Shown: positions 22,230 through 34,702 of the stretch, piece after piece | Numbering within the stretch: position 1 is the stretch's first letter | Layout of the letters: each line of letters starts with the position of its first letter | Translations under genes and position numbers: made by a program | Notes under the pieces: generated by a model | Database searches by the model: none | Seen by the model: the letters and a program-made list of their open reading frames with translations, nothing else | What the model was told of the DNA's origin: nothing | Assembly: GCA_900617975.1 (NCBI GenBank) | Contig: UZAE01000087.1 | Location: 1 to 40,455, forward strand | DNA length: 40,455 nt | Direction: 5' to 3' | Source of the DNA: Rodentolepis nana | Lineage: Eukaryota; Platyhelminthes; Cestoda; Cyclophyllidea; Hymenolepididae

Positions 22230-24592
22230 GTGCGATGTGCAAGTTGTGCGTACATACATGCGCGCACCTCACGAAACAGGCTCCTGCTCCTTATGCTCTC
22301 GCTTACGTCTTTGATGATGGAATAAGTACCACTCATTGTGGAATCCAAATATGCACCGTTCTTTTTTAACAAAGTGACACTGAAAGTGCTTGTGGTGCTG
22401 AGAAGTGACTCGTCTTGTGCAAATATCACCGAATGAAGAGCTAGTTTTATGCGAATCCTCCTATTGCTCTATCAGATTATGGAACGCAAACGCTTTGTAT
22501 ACCATTCAGGTGCATTCAAAAATAGCTCATTTTACGGTAGTATAATATAGTTTGGAAGGAAACCCAAATTGTCTCCAGGGTCTGTATACTTCCAAAATAG
22601 GATAATTTACCTTTTCAACATTAGCTGTTGGAATGATGAGGCGGTGATGAAACATTATTGGCGTACATGCAAAATTCCTTTTATATAACGGAGTCACCGA
22701 TGAACGCTTGCATAGAAATTGAAATTTAATTGAACTCCATAGTGTCTCTCGCCAATGATGGTTCCTACTGTCAGCACAAACCACTGACATCTGAATTTTG
22801 GTTGATTACGAGTGCCAAACACTTAATACATATTGATGCTAAGAAGAATTTACTACAAGACTGATTATGTCACCTCTATTAATTTTTTGAGCTACCATGA
22901 TAAATTAAAGTAGAATAGCAGGGTTGCTTAAAAATGGCGGAATACGATAGAGTTCACTTTCCTTTACTTAAATAAAAACGGATTTGTGTTTACGTAATCT
23001 GGTTTTTAAAGTTGGGAGTTGCCTTTTCAATCGCTCTGCATGTGATTTAAAAATGCAAGTACTTAAGGGCAGTTCGGAAAGTTCAGTTTGAGTTTGTATG
23101 CTGGGACACGGAGAGTCACGTGTATGGTTGTGAACAAGTTAGCAATCTTCATTATTGCAAAATTAGTTAAAGTGCGTTCAGTTAATTAGTGGTTATCATC
23201 ATTTTACAAATTTACTTAGTCATTTGAGTTACTCGCAGGCATTCATTGTCTTTATAGTAGGGCCTCACAAACAATAAAGCGTTAATTTTTAAAAGACTAG
23301 CAATCAAATCGAAACTACGCATCTTTGTTAAGTCACGCTCTATGGCAAATTCCTCCACATGGTTGTGTTGACATCTTTGGCTTATATTTGTGGCTTAATG
23401 GGAGTATTATAGACAGGATTAAACAATATTTAAATCATAGAAAGCCATCTCACTAGTTTTATCTTGCCTTCTAGCATAAGACGTTCTTGCTAATTGTTAA
23501 AGAATTCATCACTTCACTCTAAAAACGGGGTTCCTTGAGAATTAAAATTATAGCTCAAACTAAAAAGTTAATTAACCCATTTGGACAATAATTATTGCGC
23601 AAATTAATACATCATTGTTATAAACAAGCCTTCAATATTAAATGATGATTTTCATTGGTTTTCTATCGATGGTAAGCGAAAGTAAAATCTGAACCCCCCC
23701 CCTCCTCAATGGTGCCTCAAGATGTGCAGTTTATCACAACTCTGGATCCATTCCCACAAAACTGGCAACTGGTACCGTCTATTGCAAACGCCTCTTCTCC
23801 TCCCACTCCTCCGTTTTAACTTTCAAATATGTATTTGATCCGACTCAACTTTTTGTCCTCTAGTTTAAGATAGTTTCTCTAAAAGAGTGGCCTCTGTAAG
23901 ATCGTCAGTTTTGACACGAGCTATTCGACCTGGATTTAAAAAAGCTTCAATTTTTTTCCTTTAGCATTGCGTAGTAAGTGAAGGTATCGAGGCATATTTC
24001 GTACTAAGGCATTTGCATTTAATGAGACTTTGGATGCTATAATGATAAAACGAACTGTATCAAATTACAACAGAAGCCATAAAAATGTATCTAGACTGGG
24101 CGACGCCCTCTTGCAACATGAGTACCAATTTATCATTTGATTTATGAAGTGCACATTTAAACAGGAGAGATAGAGTGTGTATGGTAAGCAGTGAGCATTG
24201 GTGTGCACATCTGGCGCAGGATTAAACACATTCATCTTCGAAATCGGAAATTACAGGCTAGAAACCTGGAGGCACACGCGCAATGAACGAAATGGCCACC
24301 ACCACATCTCACGTCTGGCCAGTGAAGGAGGGTTGCAATTAACTTCTACACATAGTGAGCACCAAAAAGCGCTATTATTAATGTGCTTTGTGGCTACTCT
24401 TAGACATAGATGGATCAAGTGATAGTGGTGACCCTAGATAATTATAGCGTTAGTAGCTAAAATATTAGAGATCTGAATCAAAATACACCACTATTCATGC
24501 AGGATAGGTAAAAAGCTTCGAAATCTGTCTTAAAAGAAAACTAAATAGATCATGGTCAGTAACCTTGGGTTGAATTCTGATAGCACCAAAAT
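22230..24592. other. Upstream spacer of the receptor gene
   Basis: The first ~100 bases continue the CpG-containing island (GCGCGCACC near 22260). The rest is AT-rich. A C9 run lies at 23694-23702. A less AT-rich patch at 24190-24420 is open for 74 codons on the plus strand without any domain I recognise. It may be a repeat relic. A 5' non-coding exon of the receptor gene could hide here but cannot be placed. Confidence 0.45.
23694..23702. repeat. Poly-C tract (C9)
   Basis: Nine C in a row, followed by TCCTC. Confidence 0.8.
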
Positions 24593-24604
24593 GGGATCGT
24601 AATA

Positions 24605-24872
24605 TTTATTTATTTAAATCAAATGGCAGGCGTCTTGATGGTTATCATCTTAGTTGACTTCAGGCTTCACAGAGGAACATCAAATTGAAAAAAGTCGAGA
24701 GGGGGGGACAGAAGAGTGCTTCAAAGATGTAAGAGACAAACAAAGATAGAAAAAAGGTGAGGTGGGTACTGCGGAAATAGTCGATTATGGCATAGAATGA
24801 GGTGATGGTAGTTTGAAGTGAATATACGTTGCCCAGGGTGCACCACGTGGAGGTAAGTCTATCGTACACCCC
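24605..24872 (-). mobile_element. SINE-like retroelement, copy D (inverted)
   Basis: On the minus strand it starts GGGGTGTACGATAGACTTAC, has CCACGTGG and CCTGGGCAACGTATA, and ends CGCCTGCCATTTGATTTAAA followed by TAAA units. The flanks GGGATCGTAATA (24593-24604) and GGGATTGTAATA (24873-24884) match at 11 of 12 bases and are the target-site duplication. The 5' boundary GGGGTGT is the same as in copy B, which supports a defined full-length element rather than random truncation. It is the only copy in inverse orientation. Confidence 0.75.
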
Positions 24873-24884
24873 GGGATTGTAATA

Positions 24885-27800
24885 CAAGTCATTGAATGTT
24901 ATTATTTGCGATTCTCATGCTTAACCTTCCATGTTCGTTGACTTTCGTAGTTAAAATATTAACTGTGAACATTCCAGTTGGAGTTAAAAGAGCAATTAAA
25001 AGCCAACAGCGTTAAAATAATTCACACACCCAAATGAAGTTCATTATATTATATGCGTTCGATTATAGTCATGGAGGTATAAAGTTTTAGTTAAAAAAGG
25101 ACTTAAAACCAGTCCAGCAGAGCTAGTGATCTATTTGTTTCTGTTGTATTAAATGAAAGGTAAACACAGTGTTTCATGATAACGTAAATAACAAAATGCA
25201 TGAAGCAGTCTTCATTTTAGTCACTCTTAATGCATGTTAAAAGTTATATGTAAAAAGGAACGGTTGCTTCGATTCTCATTAAATACCCTTACCGCCCATT
25301 GAGTGTTTACTTTCTTCTCAGCATCAAATCAGAAAAAGCTCTCAACAAAGCCCATTTGTTCGTTTTATAATAAATTGTTTAAAATGTACATTGGAATGAC
25401 ATTTTATTTTGCTTTATAAAATCACTGAGCAGGTAGTTGTACAGATATTAATGAAAATTAGCCATTGGTCATTTTATACTCACCTTTGTAGTTGACCAAT
25501 AAATTTACTTTCGCAATAAGGTTTTTTAAGTACGCACTACAAATTATGAAAGTTTGCAAAGCTGCGAAATAATGACTTAAAAGCGAAATCTTAAAACTCA
25601 TGTAAAGCCAGCTCTATAAAACCGTTCTGAGTTAGGTAAACAGGATACAGTAGCATTTCCGAATCATGGAATTAGTTGTGCGTTCTATGATCCCAGAGAG
25701 AGAGAGAAAGAGGAAAAGGATTGGACACTAGATAGAGGATGGGTACCATACATAAAACTGCGAACGTGACACTGAGATCGCGTTTAAAGGTTAAATAAAG
25801 TGCATTTAGAGAGGCCGTCCTGTGGGGTGGTGGCTTTCGTTCACTGGCAATTAGTTATGAGTCAGTAAGTGCGTACTGCATCGAGTGATAGAGATGTAGT
25901 AGACCAGGAAATTTAAGTGCGTATGTATTATAATGCAAAAAAGATTTGATGAGAAATTTACCTAAAATAAATAATTTCATCCACCATCAAACGGTGTACT
26001 TCTTTCATGGAGCCTTAATCATTTTTTTCCACTAAAAAGTTAAATGAGCGCCTTGTGAAAATGAAAGGTATTTGAAGCATTATGAATGGAGTATTCTGAA
26101 GATCTACTGAATTTAGATATTCTAAAAGATCCAACCGTTTTTTGTCGGACTTATCTTACGACTGTGGTCGTGACATTTACAAATATTCATGTACAAGTTT
26201 TGCTATCAAACTATTCGACAAGAACTAAACAAAACAAAGCTCAAATTTGAGGTGTTTATCTTTTGTTATGTGATGAACAATTCGCATGGTTGTGTCAAAA
26301 TCAGCCAGTAGTCTTATCAATACTCGGGTGTACATCGTTATTGTTGAATATTTGGAAATAAAACTGTTCTCACTCCCCTTGTGCATTATCATCCTACACA
26401 GACAATAATAAACTTGCTTTCGTAACCATTTCTTTTTGTAAACGGTAAACTAGCAATAGCAAGTATGTTGATAAACCATTGTGACAGATGCTAGTCTATT
26501 TAGAATTTTTATAGCATAACATTATTGAAAAATTTTGAATTTGGCTTAAACTAATTTTAGGTAGTGGCAAATTGCTCGATAAACCAGGATTTCGAAAATA
26601 AATCCTATGCAAAATGTTTTGCGTTTGTTGAGAAAAAATATTTTTACTTCTCTTTACTGGTAAGCAGGTTTAAATTAAACTAAGTCTTTACCTAATACCA
26701 TTAAGGGAGAAAAATTTCATATTCATTTGAAGCATTAGCGAATTCGGCATTATTGTTGTCTCATTTCTACAAAGGTATGCAGTCTTCATAAGTGAGCTTT
26801 TGCATACTCAGGTGGGGTCTTTTTGTGAAGCCATTAAACAAGCTGTTGTGATGCTCTAAGATCATTAACAAATTTTTAATCTTGAAGACCAAAGCGCAGG
26901 CGAAGTTGCCAAAAAATTCGCTTTTCATATAAAGAACTTCATTTGCAGGACTTTTATGCCTTCTACTCTAGGCTTCGAGAATTTCCTGAATTCAAATTAT
27001 TTAATAAACACCAAATCCGTATACTATGCATTGCTTTCATTAATATTTGAAGAGAATATTTCTCTTGCGCAATGGAATAATCGATACCGAACTAGAATAT
27101 TTAACGAAGTAGTCTACTTTCCCCTTTATAGCAGAATTGAAAACCGTTCTCCACATGTGAATTTATTTAATATAGATAAGGAATCGTTCAACGAGTGCAC
27201 AATTATTAACTTACTTTTCGCGCAATTTAAACTCCATACTTAACAAGGACACTTGAAAAAATCAAAACTTAATGTTCATTCGAATAGTAGCAACTCATTT
27301 TATAATAAGAATAATTAAATTCTAAGCTTCATTTTCACGAATTTTCTTTGTTGTATACCAGCTTACCCACATAAGATCAGATTTAATTCAGTTGTTGGTC
27401 AATTTCTTGAAAATTACTTCACTGTTCCGAAAGGTTTACTTCCACTTCTTCGGATTGAATGCCAGGCGATGTGTTTAGTACTCTTTGGAGACCTTACAAA
27501 AAAAATAAATAAATGACGTAGTGAATGCGCTCATAATACAAGGCTAACTCCAGCCTTTGATGCTAAGTTTACAGGTCATCCTACCTGAGTCTGCAAAAGG
27601 CATGACAATAACTCAAGAACCCCGTTGTTCTAACTTTCTATTTGCACAAAAATGCAGATTTAATGTAATTGATTTATTTTGAAAAAAACCACTAGCTTGG
27701 GAATTAAACATGCGCCGAAATTCCTCTGCAATTATTCCACTTTCTTTAGAGCCATATCTTAAATGCGAGAAGATAAGGAGTTAACTAGACGGTCAGTCCC

Positions 27801-30309
27801 ATGTGGTTCATAGATATTTATATTGTGTTAGTAAAGCAAACTAAAAATTCCGCAGTTATTTTAACTCCAAAACAATTTGATATGGGATCGTGTTTGTATT
27901 CTTTGCGGTATTCCACCAAAAAATTGAATATTTTTTTCTCAGTAAAAAATGCAAATCAAAAGCGTTTATCGTTAATATTAAGCAGAAGATGGGCAATTAA
28001 TATATAAATATTTGCATTCAGGTTCTTATCGAGAAAAAGTGAGTGCTTAAACTGTTACAATTACTTCACTAAGGAGATATCTTTTTTTCTGAGTTTAATT
28101 AATTGTACGCAGTTGAATCAGGTCCTAAAATTTGGCACAAATTTCGTATAATCACTCTTCCTTATGTAAGGATTTTAAATACAGTTTCTGAGAGATTGGT
28201 TAAAATTGTCTAATGTCGTGTTTTGTGTTCAGCAATAACGAAACTATCTACTTGGTTTTTCTTGTCAACATATACCCACGAATGTTAATTTGCTAATTCA
28301 GTGCGTTTAGACGTTGGTTATAAAGTTTAAATAAGAATTTTTTTCCACCCTACTTAATAATTTATTAAAAGATAGAAGTCACGATGAAATTCAAATTTAG
28401 TAATAAACTACTAACTTATTTTTTAAAGTGAAATTATTACTGCTATATTTCCTAGATAAATCGTAAGCGTATTAATGTTAGGGAAGCCTCTTCAATTGAA
28501 CCAATAGTTTTCCAAAGTAAATTCTGCGATTACCTGGGGCGTACTACCTTCAAGCCACTTATAGTTGACTGTGACACAGTAGTAGCGTAGAGTGAATGAC
28601 ACATCGTTTAGGTTAATGAAACATAGAACAAAATAGAGATAGGTATGAATTCACTTAAATCACAAAGATGAAGTAAATTTATGCCCCAAATCCTTGCATA
28701 CTCTACCTTCTCTATGCTAAGGCTTTAAGCTATGGAACATTTATGGAGATCTATGATCCTTTTAGGAATTGGAAGAAAGGATGATAAACGAGAGTGATCC
28801 TTCTTGATCTGATAGTATGCTAATCAATAACCACTTGAATGTCGAAGACATGCCTTCTTGTGGTACTTTGAGAGAAAATTGCTTAATTTGAAAGCTAGAA
28901 CGTGTATTGCTCATTTATTAATTAATATGGAACTCGAGGGCAAACAGGATCGAATGAAATTAAGCATTCATCTGTTGTGTCATTTTAATTCCATTATTTC
29001 TGCCATTTGTTGAATTAAGTGTCAAACAAATACAAAAATATAAGCTTTCTGTATTACTATGGTCAATTTTGATACAATAACTATATTTTTTGCTGCAATA
29101 CGCATATAAAAATCTCAAGAACCAATATTTCTCACTTTTTTTCTACTTCGAGCTTTAAATTTAGTTATTTACATATTGCGTCTTCTAGATTTACTGAATG
29201 AAATATTTTTTGAGAGGGATTTAGGTGTCGAAAGATTGATGTTAAAATCCTCCCCTAAAGCTCTGAAGTAGACACAATCCAAGTTGGTCTTTGACAAAAT
29301 AATTAGATCCATATATAAGGATTAAGTAAATAAGTTACTGGTCGCTTGCCAGCCACTAATGTTGCTGTGACATGAGCAGGAATTAGAATTGGTAGTAGTA
29401 GGTTAAAAATTCAAGGCTTGGATTCCATCCATTTAGTTTACGTTAGAGCAATCTCTTTTGCAGCTATTAAATAAATTGACATCGATTCATCCCGCTGTCT
29501 TTCTGCTCGGCTTTTACTCAATTCTTACATTCAAATAAACGAAATATTTCCGAAATATTTCATGTTTCAGTTACTTAGCCATCAACTCTGCATAAGCGCA
29601 GTCACTTTGGCTTATTACTTATTATTCAAATGTTATTATTCCAGTCAATTAAAAAGCAGAAATATTTTACAATTTTTAATCACTATAAAGCAAGTGATAT
29701 AGGGCAAGGGAGATCCAGTAGCTAAATCAATTTACTTGGCTAAATTTTTGATTCCGGATTGTAGAGCCTTTTCTTATTGGCTAGACCACTGTTTTAACTT
29801 TCAAAATTCAACCATCATATTTCGTCCACTGGATAGGTTGCATAATAATGATGGTGATCAGTCTGGTATCTGCTATTCGAATCCTCATCACCTCACATGA
29901 TTTTAAGCGATTTAGAAGCGAGGGGAGCTGGACTCGTTCAAATTGAGCTTTAAACATGCTTATTTACCCATTAAATTGTTGGTTTATATAATGAGAATAG
30001 GTTGTGCTTCACCAATTAAACATGAACTCAGTAGATATTCTTTTACGTTTCTTAACTCATTTCATTCAAGCAGGCTAATTTAATATTTTAATGTGCTAAT
30101 TTCAAAAGAGTAATTAATACGGGTGTTCAAAAATATTTAGTGCTATGCTCCAACTGAAGAGTAGGTACCGACATTTCTACTGCGTCAACAAGTAGAAAGA
30201 GGCAAAAATTTTATAACATGCAAAAGTTATTAAGCTTGCTTAAAATGGCTTCATGAATGGAAGAAATTGACCACGTACCTAGTTGTTCAATTGCTTACTT
30301 CATGAAGAT
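24885..30309. other. AT-rich spacer, no gene recognised
   Basis: A short GA repeat occurs near 25697-25710. A less AT-rich patch at 25810-25910 contains AGGCCGTCCTGTG, which recurs at 30492. A 95-codon plus-strand ORF at 26956-27243 and a 68-codon one at 27801-28007 have AT-driven composition (many Asn, Leu, Ile, Phe) and no domain. A tandem CGAAATATTTC pair lies at about 29539-29561. No RNA gene was seen. Confidence 0.5.
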
Positions 30310-30490
30310 TCATACCTTTTCTCTGCCTTTGTGTCTGAATGTCTCTTTAACATCTTTGAATCACTCTTCTATCCCCCTCCCCTCTCCACTTCTCTCACAT
30401 TGATTTTCCTCCTTCTCCCTTTGAAGCCCGAAGTCAACTAAAGGGTAAATGATAAGTATCATAAAGCCTGCCATTTGAAATAAATAAATT
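30310..30490 (+). mobile_element. SINE-like retroelement, copy E (5'-truncated)
   Basis: It matches only the 3' two-thirds of the family: TTTGTGTCTGAATGTCTCTT, AATCACTCTTCTATCCCCCT, GAAGCCCGAAGTCAACTAAA and GCCTGCCATTTGAAATAAAT. The head with the CACGTG palindrome is absent. 5' truncation with an intact 3' tail is the usual product of incomplete target-primed reverse transcription. No clear target duplication was found. Confidence 0.65.
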
Positions 30491-33427
30491 TAGGCCGTCC
30501 TGTGAAGTGCCTAATTGAGGTAAATGGCTGCGGTAAAATTTGTTTTGATGGCTTTGGGCCTCATAACGAGATGCGCCTAGACAGACCGGAAGAAGAATTC
30601 ACATTGGCGAATAAGAACACTAAATTCACTTTATGGCGCAAAGTTTTATAGGTCTCACCTTTCCGGTCATTAACAGCCATTATATATACAATCTATTACC
30701 TAACTGCAATATTTAAATAAAAGGGCAGTGGAATATTTATTTTCCTGTTTTACAAAACAATGTGGCTCTTTTAAAGGGAAAGTTATACTTTCATTTTGCG
30801 ATAACAAATTCCAAATGTCTTCTAAAATGTGGCCTGGCATTTAGTGTCATTCTTAGTAAATGTGACTTTTCGCACATGAATTGGATCCCACCCATTTCAT
30901 CTCGACGATGACAGTTCAGGTAAACCAACTTCTTTCGTTTGTCTAATCAGCGCGTTGTGCTTTTGTAACCTTTTGATTTATACCTCGAAGTCGATAAATT
31001 AAGTCGTTTTAAAACTACTGTTGCATATTTAAATAAATAAATAATTATTCAGACAACGAGAAATGCATCTGATGACACCATAATTGTGCTATATTGGAAT
31101 ATAGCAACACCAGTTTAGTGATAGAAATAGTATTCATCAGGATGCAAAACTCTAAGGAAGTAGTTAATGGAGGATGGAAGATGCAGTCCATGGGATTTGG
31201 GAAATTTTAAGAATATGCGTCATCCTTTCAATCACAGGACCATTTGAACAGACACTCGTTTAACATGGCATTAATATTGAAAGTGAGTTTCAACTTACTC
31301 ACAAACGCACGCACAAGTTGACAAACTCTTTTTGTTAACAAGTTTTGACTCTTTCTCATTCGTATACATGAGGACAACAATAATGGTTGTTGTCCAGAAC
31401 CCAGGCGAAACAGGGTAAAGAAAAACTCATTTCAAGATTAATCGTGAAGTACTAAAACATGTGGATCAAGGTTACAACTCAGTGCTACCCCAATACTGAG
31501 AAAACAGTCCATCACGTACTGATAAACTGCAATGGAGTCTCCAAAGCAATGTCACCGACGATTAGTAATATAGATTTTGTGAAATCATATAAGATGGCAT
31601 TATCATACTGGGTTACAGACCATGTTTAGCCACCAAATCCACTTTTACTATGATTGAATTTAAATAGTGTCTCAGCATTCACGCCATTCCTGCTTTTATT
31701 GCATCTGCAATTTATAATGATCATCTAGCAAATGTTACTCCCATAATCATTTTCTAATCAAATAAGTCGTGACATTCTTTAAAAGGATTAAAATTCAAAA
31801 ACTTTGAGCACCTTCGCTAAAGACAAATGACTTCTGCCTTTATGGAAAATACTTTGCACCCTTCACGCGGACTTGAATTCTACTAGCCTAGAAACCTAGA
31901 AAATTAAATTTGAATTTGTCTATTTAACTTAAATCTTTGTTTTAAAGAGTGGGAGCAGAATTTTAATATAATAAATCGATATAAAAATTGCCTTACTTTG
32001 AAAACACCCACATAAGCTCATTTGCTATGGCTAATCTCAAAAGTTCCCATCTTTTTGCGCACGCAATAAATGAGACTTGTAATGAATATTTCAAAACCCT
32101 CATATTTCCTGTTTATTAACATTCTCCAAACAGTTCTTAAGTCAATAAGCTTATTCCTTTTATCGAAGTCGATAAAAAAACCTTATCTGATTATCGTGGA
32201 TCTTTGAATTTGCAGCTGTCAAAGCGAGTCAAATTCACAGCAGTCCGTTGGGCACATACTCTGGGGTATGAATTAATGAGAATTTTTTTGGAAATAATTA
32301 TAAAATTGTCCCAAATCTATCAGCAATCATTTTCAAGTTGAAAAAAATAAGGTACTATAAATGTGTGATTGATTGCCTCTAATGTATATGGTAGCAATTA
32401 GTCATCCTGAATTTTATAAAGTCTGCTGAAAAGCTTTATGCTATTTAAAGGCCTTTGTTATTTTTAAAATATTAGAAAACTTACATTGATTTTCGGTTTA
32501 TTACTTATTCAAATATTTATTACAAATGAATGCAGGTCATATGGGATATTAAACCATATATACATTGGAAATTCAAATTACTAGAAGTTTCACAAGTAGG
32601 CATTTTTCTTAAGAGTAATATTCAACTCATCATTTGAATATCAACCAGCGCGTTTTGTACCAAAGATGTGTATCTCATTTTGCTATCCACTTGAACTTTG
32701 GGTTTTGTGAACCTTTCTGATTGCGCTCGGTATTGCATTTAAACATGCCATCATAATGAGATTCCGCAAATGAGCATTAATGAGGGCATTTTGAAAAATA
32801 AATATTCCAAAATATTCTAAAATTCTGTTTTTTAGAAGTTAAATTATGTTTTAATGTTTACCCAACAATGAAAAATTAAATTAAGTGCTACAAAGTAGTG
32901 ACCTATTATTGACCATACCAGGGCAAAGTTCTCATGCTTAAATTATTGAAAGCCATTTAAATATTGAAAACAAACGAGTCCAAAAAAGATTAGTACGGTG
33001 TACTTAGAATTATTGTCGCCTGTCCTATTTCATTTAGTGACTCAAATTTATGGGTAACGGACAAGTAAACCACCAAGAAACCAGCATAGAAGCTTTCACT
33101 TGAGTCTATTCAGGTTGAATACTTTTTGTCTTCGTTAATTAAATTACAATAAAAGGTAAGAAAAGCGATCTAAGTGTATATTTTGCCGAAGTATTAAAAG
33201 TAGAGATAGGAAAACTAATGTTACCATATTAACAAAATCCTTATTCATTTAAATACGATTTAAGTTTATCTAATTGTCAAAATTTATTGATCTGATATAT
33301 TTTTTAGAATTTAATTACTCAATTGCAGAAAATTCAGAGGTCACTAATCGTTTATTTTACCCCATATGTATTTACTTACTTACTTAGACTAGCCTGAAAT
33401 TTCAACGTCGGGTCCAGTAAACAAAAT

Positions 33428-33442
33428 TATATATATATATAT
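33428..33442. repeat. (TA)n microsatellite
   Basis: About seven TA units. Confidence 0.85.
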
Positions 33443-33888
33443 TACTAAATTAAAAATTGACACAATTCAAATGAGTTAATAAAATTAAAGCAATTTATTC
33501 ACCAATTTACAACCACAATAGAGTAATTAAAACAATACACCCATCAAATGAACACTTTAGTTACTGGCTCCAGTCTAGATGGGTGCCAGATGATATCATT
33601 ATCTATCATGTAATGGCGAAATGTCACAACATTTTTTTCATTTATTATTTCTTTCCTTCTTCTCAATCACTTACAAAATAAAATCCACTCCACAATTAGG
33701 CCGACTCACCTTACTTCTATGGTAGAGGTGAAGATTAATCTAGAGATGTTAAATACCAATAGCGCATTTCAATCTAATTCAAATCATGAAGGAATTTCAA
33801 TTATCTATCATTGACATTAATTATTTGTTATTCATAACATTACAATTCACTCGCGTGATGTCAAGACAGTTGCAGGTCTGTCGGTGCA

Positions 33889-33913
33889 CTCTCTCTCTCT
33901 CTCTCGCTCTCTC
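33889..33913. repeat. (CT)n microsatellite
   Basis: Eight CT units, one CG interruption, then three further CT units, immediately followed by CCCC. Confidence 0.9.
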
Positions 33914-34085
33914 CCCACTGGCTCTCGGTTTTTGGCCCTGATATTTAAAAATAGTGATTGGTTTTAAATCGCAAATGTACAAATTATTGCAACTATTCAC
34001 TGTTGCGGCAATTTTTAAGGTGGATATGAATAGTCAGATCATGAGTTAAAAATGACTGCGCCGTTCTAAGCTCACGTTTTGATTC

Positions 34086-34518
34086 GACTTTTTAATAGTT
34101 GCCCCTAGTCAAGAAGAGGATCAAGCCTTTGCTAACTGGTTTGAAAAGTGCGAGATTTTCTTTCGAAACAATCATGATGATAATCAGATTTGTGAAAAAA
34201 TCAGATTGCTGGTGAAGGAAATTTAAAAGAACTGAAAATGAAATATTGAAAATCGACATCAACTCAAGAACAATTTCGAGTCGAAATTAACGTTGATGCT
34301 CTAATAATTCTCTCCTTATTTGGCCTACAGTCTTCTGCACTTCTAAAGTATCTTCTATTTTTCAAAACCATGATGAGGTTTGAAGGGGATCTCTAGGGTA
34401 TTTTGAATGAAAACTTTTGACGCCATTTTAAACTTTAATTTTGAAATTCTATTGGCAAACGGATTTCCAGTGTTAAGTCACCAGAATGCTTGGAGCAATT
34501 GTTAAAATTGTATTGAAG
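34086..34518 (+). pseudogene. Decayed Gag of a Ty3/Gypsy-type LTR retrotransposon
   Basis: Frame 34086-34226 gives an open stretch containing FANWFEKCEIFFRNN, then DD, then KIRLLV. This is the W-F-x3-E-x2-F ... DD ... (K)xRLL pattern I recall from the Gag of CsRn1/K02A2.6-like Gypsy elements. After a frameshift another frame gives LSLFGLQSSALLKY, resembling the LFG segment of the same protein. A third stretch reads GILNENF-RHFKL and later SVKSPE, resembling the part before the SLKSP-like motif. Several stops and frameshifts break it. It is cut at its 3' side by the mariner insertion, and RINAKYQ just beyond the mariner (about 35828-35848) may be its continuation. The family call comes from remembered motifs, with no search run. 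Confidence 0.5.
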
Positions 34519-34520
34519 TA
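34519..34520. repeat. TA target-site duplication, left
   Basis: TA directly precedes the left inverted repeat and is matched by TA at 35811-35812, the invariant Tc1/mariner target. Confidence 0.75.
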
Positions 34521-34543
34521 TTGGGTGGGCAACTAAGTCATTG
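34521..34543 (+). repeat. Left terminal inverted repeat of mariner
   Basis: It begins TTGGGTGGGCAACTAAGTCA. It differs from the right repeat at positions 3, 5 and 7 only. Confidence 0.88.
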
Positions 34544-34702
34544 TCGTTTTTGTTGACGGATTCACTCTATACTTTCTTTTGTTTTGTTAACGTGGCCAGA
34601 GCATCTAATCTATATTTTTTTCTTACTGTATGGGCTTCTAGGTTAATTAGTAAAAAAATTGTTTGTTTAGCTCTTTAGTTTTGTTTTTATCCCAATTTAA
34701 AA

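Larger units (their letters stand above)
30491..34085. other. AT-rich spacer; right part may hold decayed LTR sequence
   Basis: There are two perfect hairpins: GGACAACAA/TTGTTGTCC at 31372-31395 and TGCTATATT/AATATAGCA at 31087-31106. An AT repeat lies at 33428-33442 and a CT repeat at 33889-33913. The sequence from about 33400 to 34085 precedes the Gag relic and could contain its 5' LTR and leader, but I could not define LTR ends or a primer-binding site. No gene was seen. Confidence 0.45.

Noticed and set aside
24660..24887. 75-codon minus-strand ORF across SINE-like copy D
   Set aside because: It starts in the target duplication outside the element and is not kept in the other copies.
26956..27243. 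95-codon plus-strand ORF
   Set aside because: The composition is what AT-rich DNA gives (Asn, Leu, Ile, Phe, Tyr), with no domain, no signal and no transcript clue. It is kept only as a note in the spacer entry.
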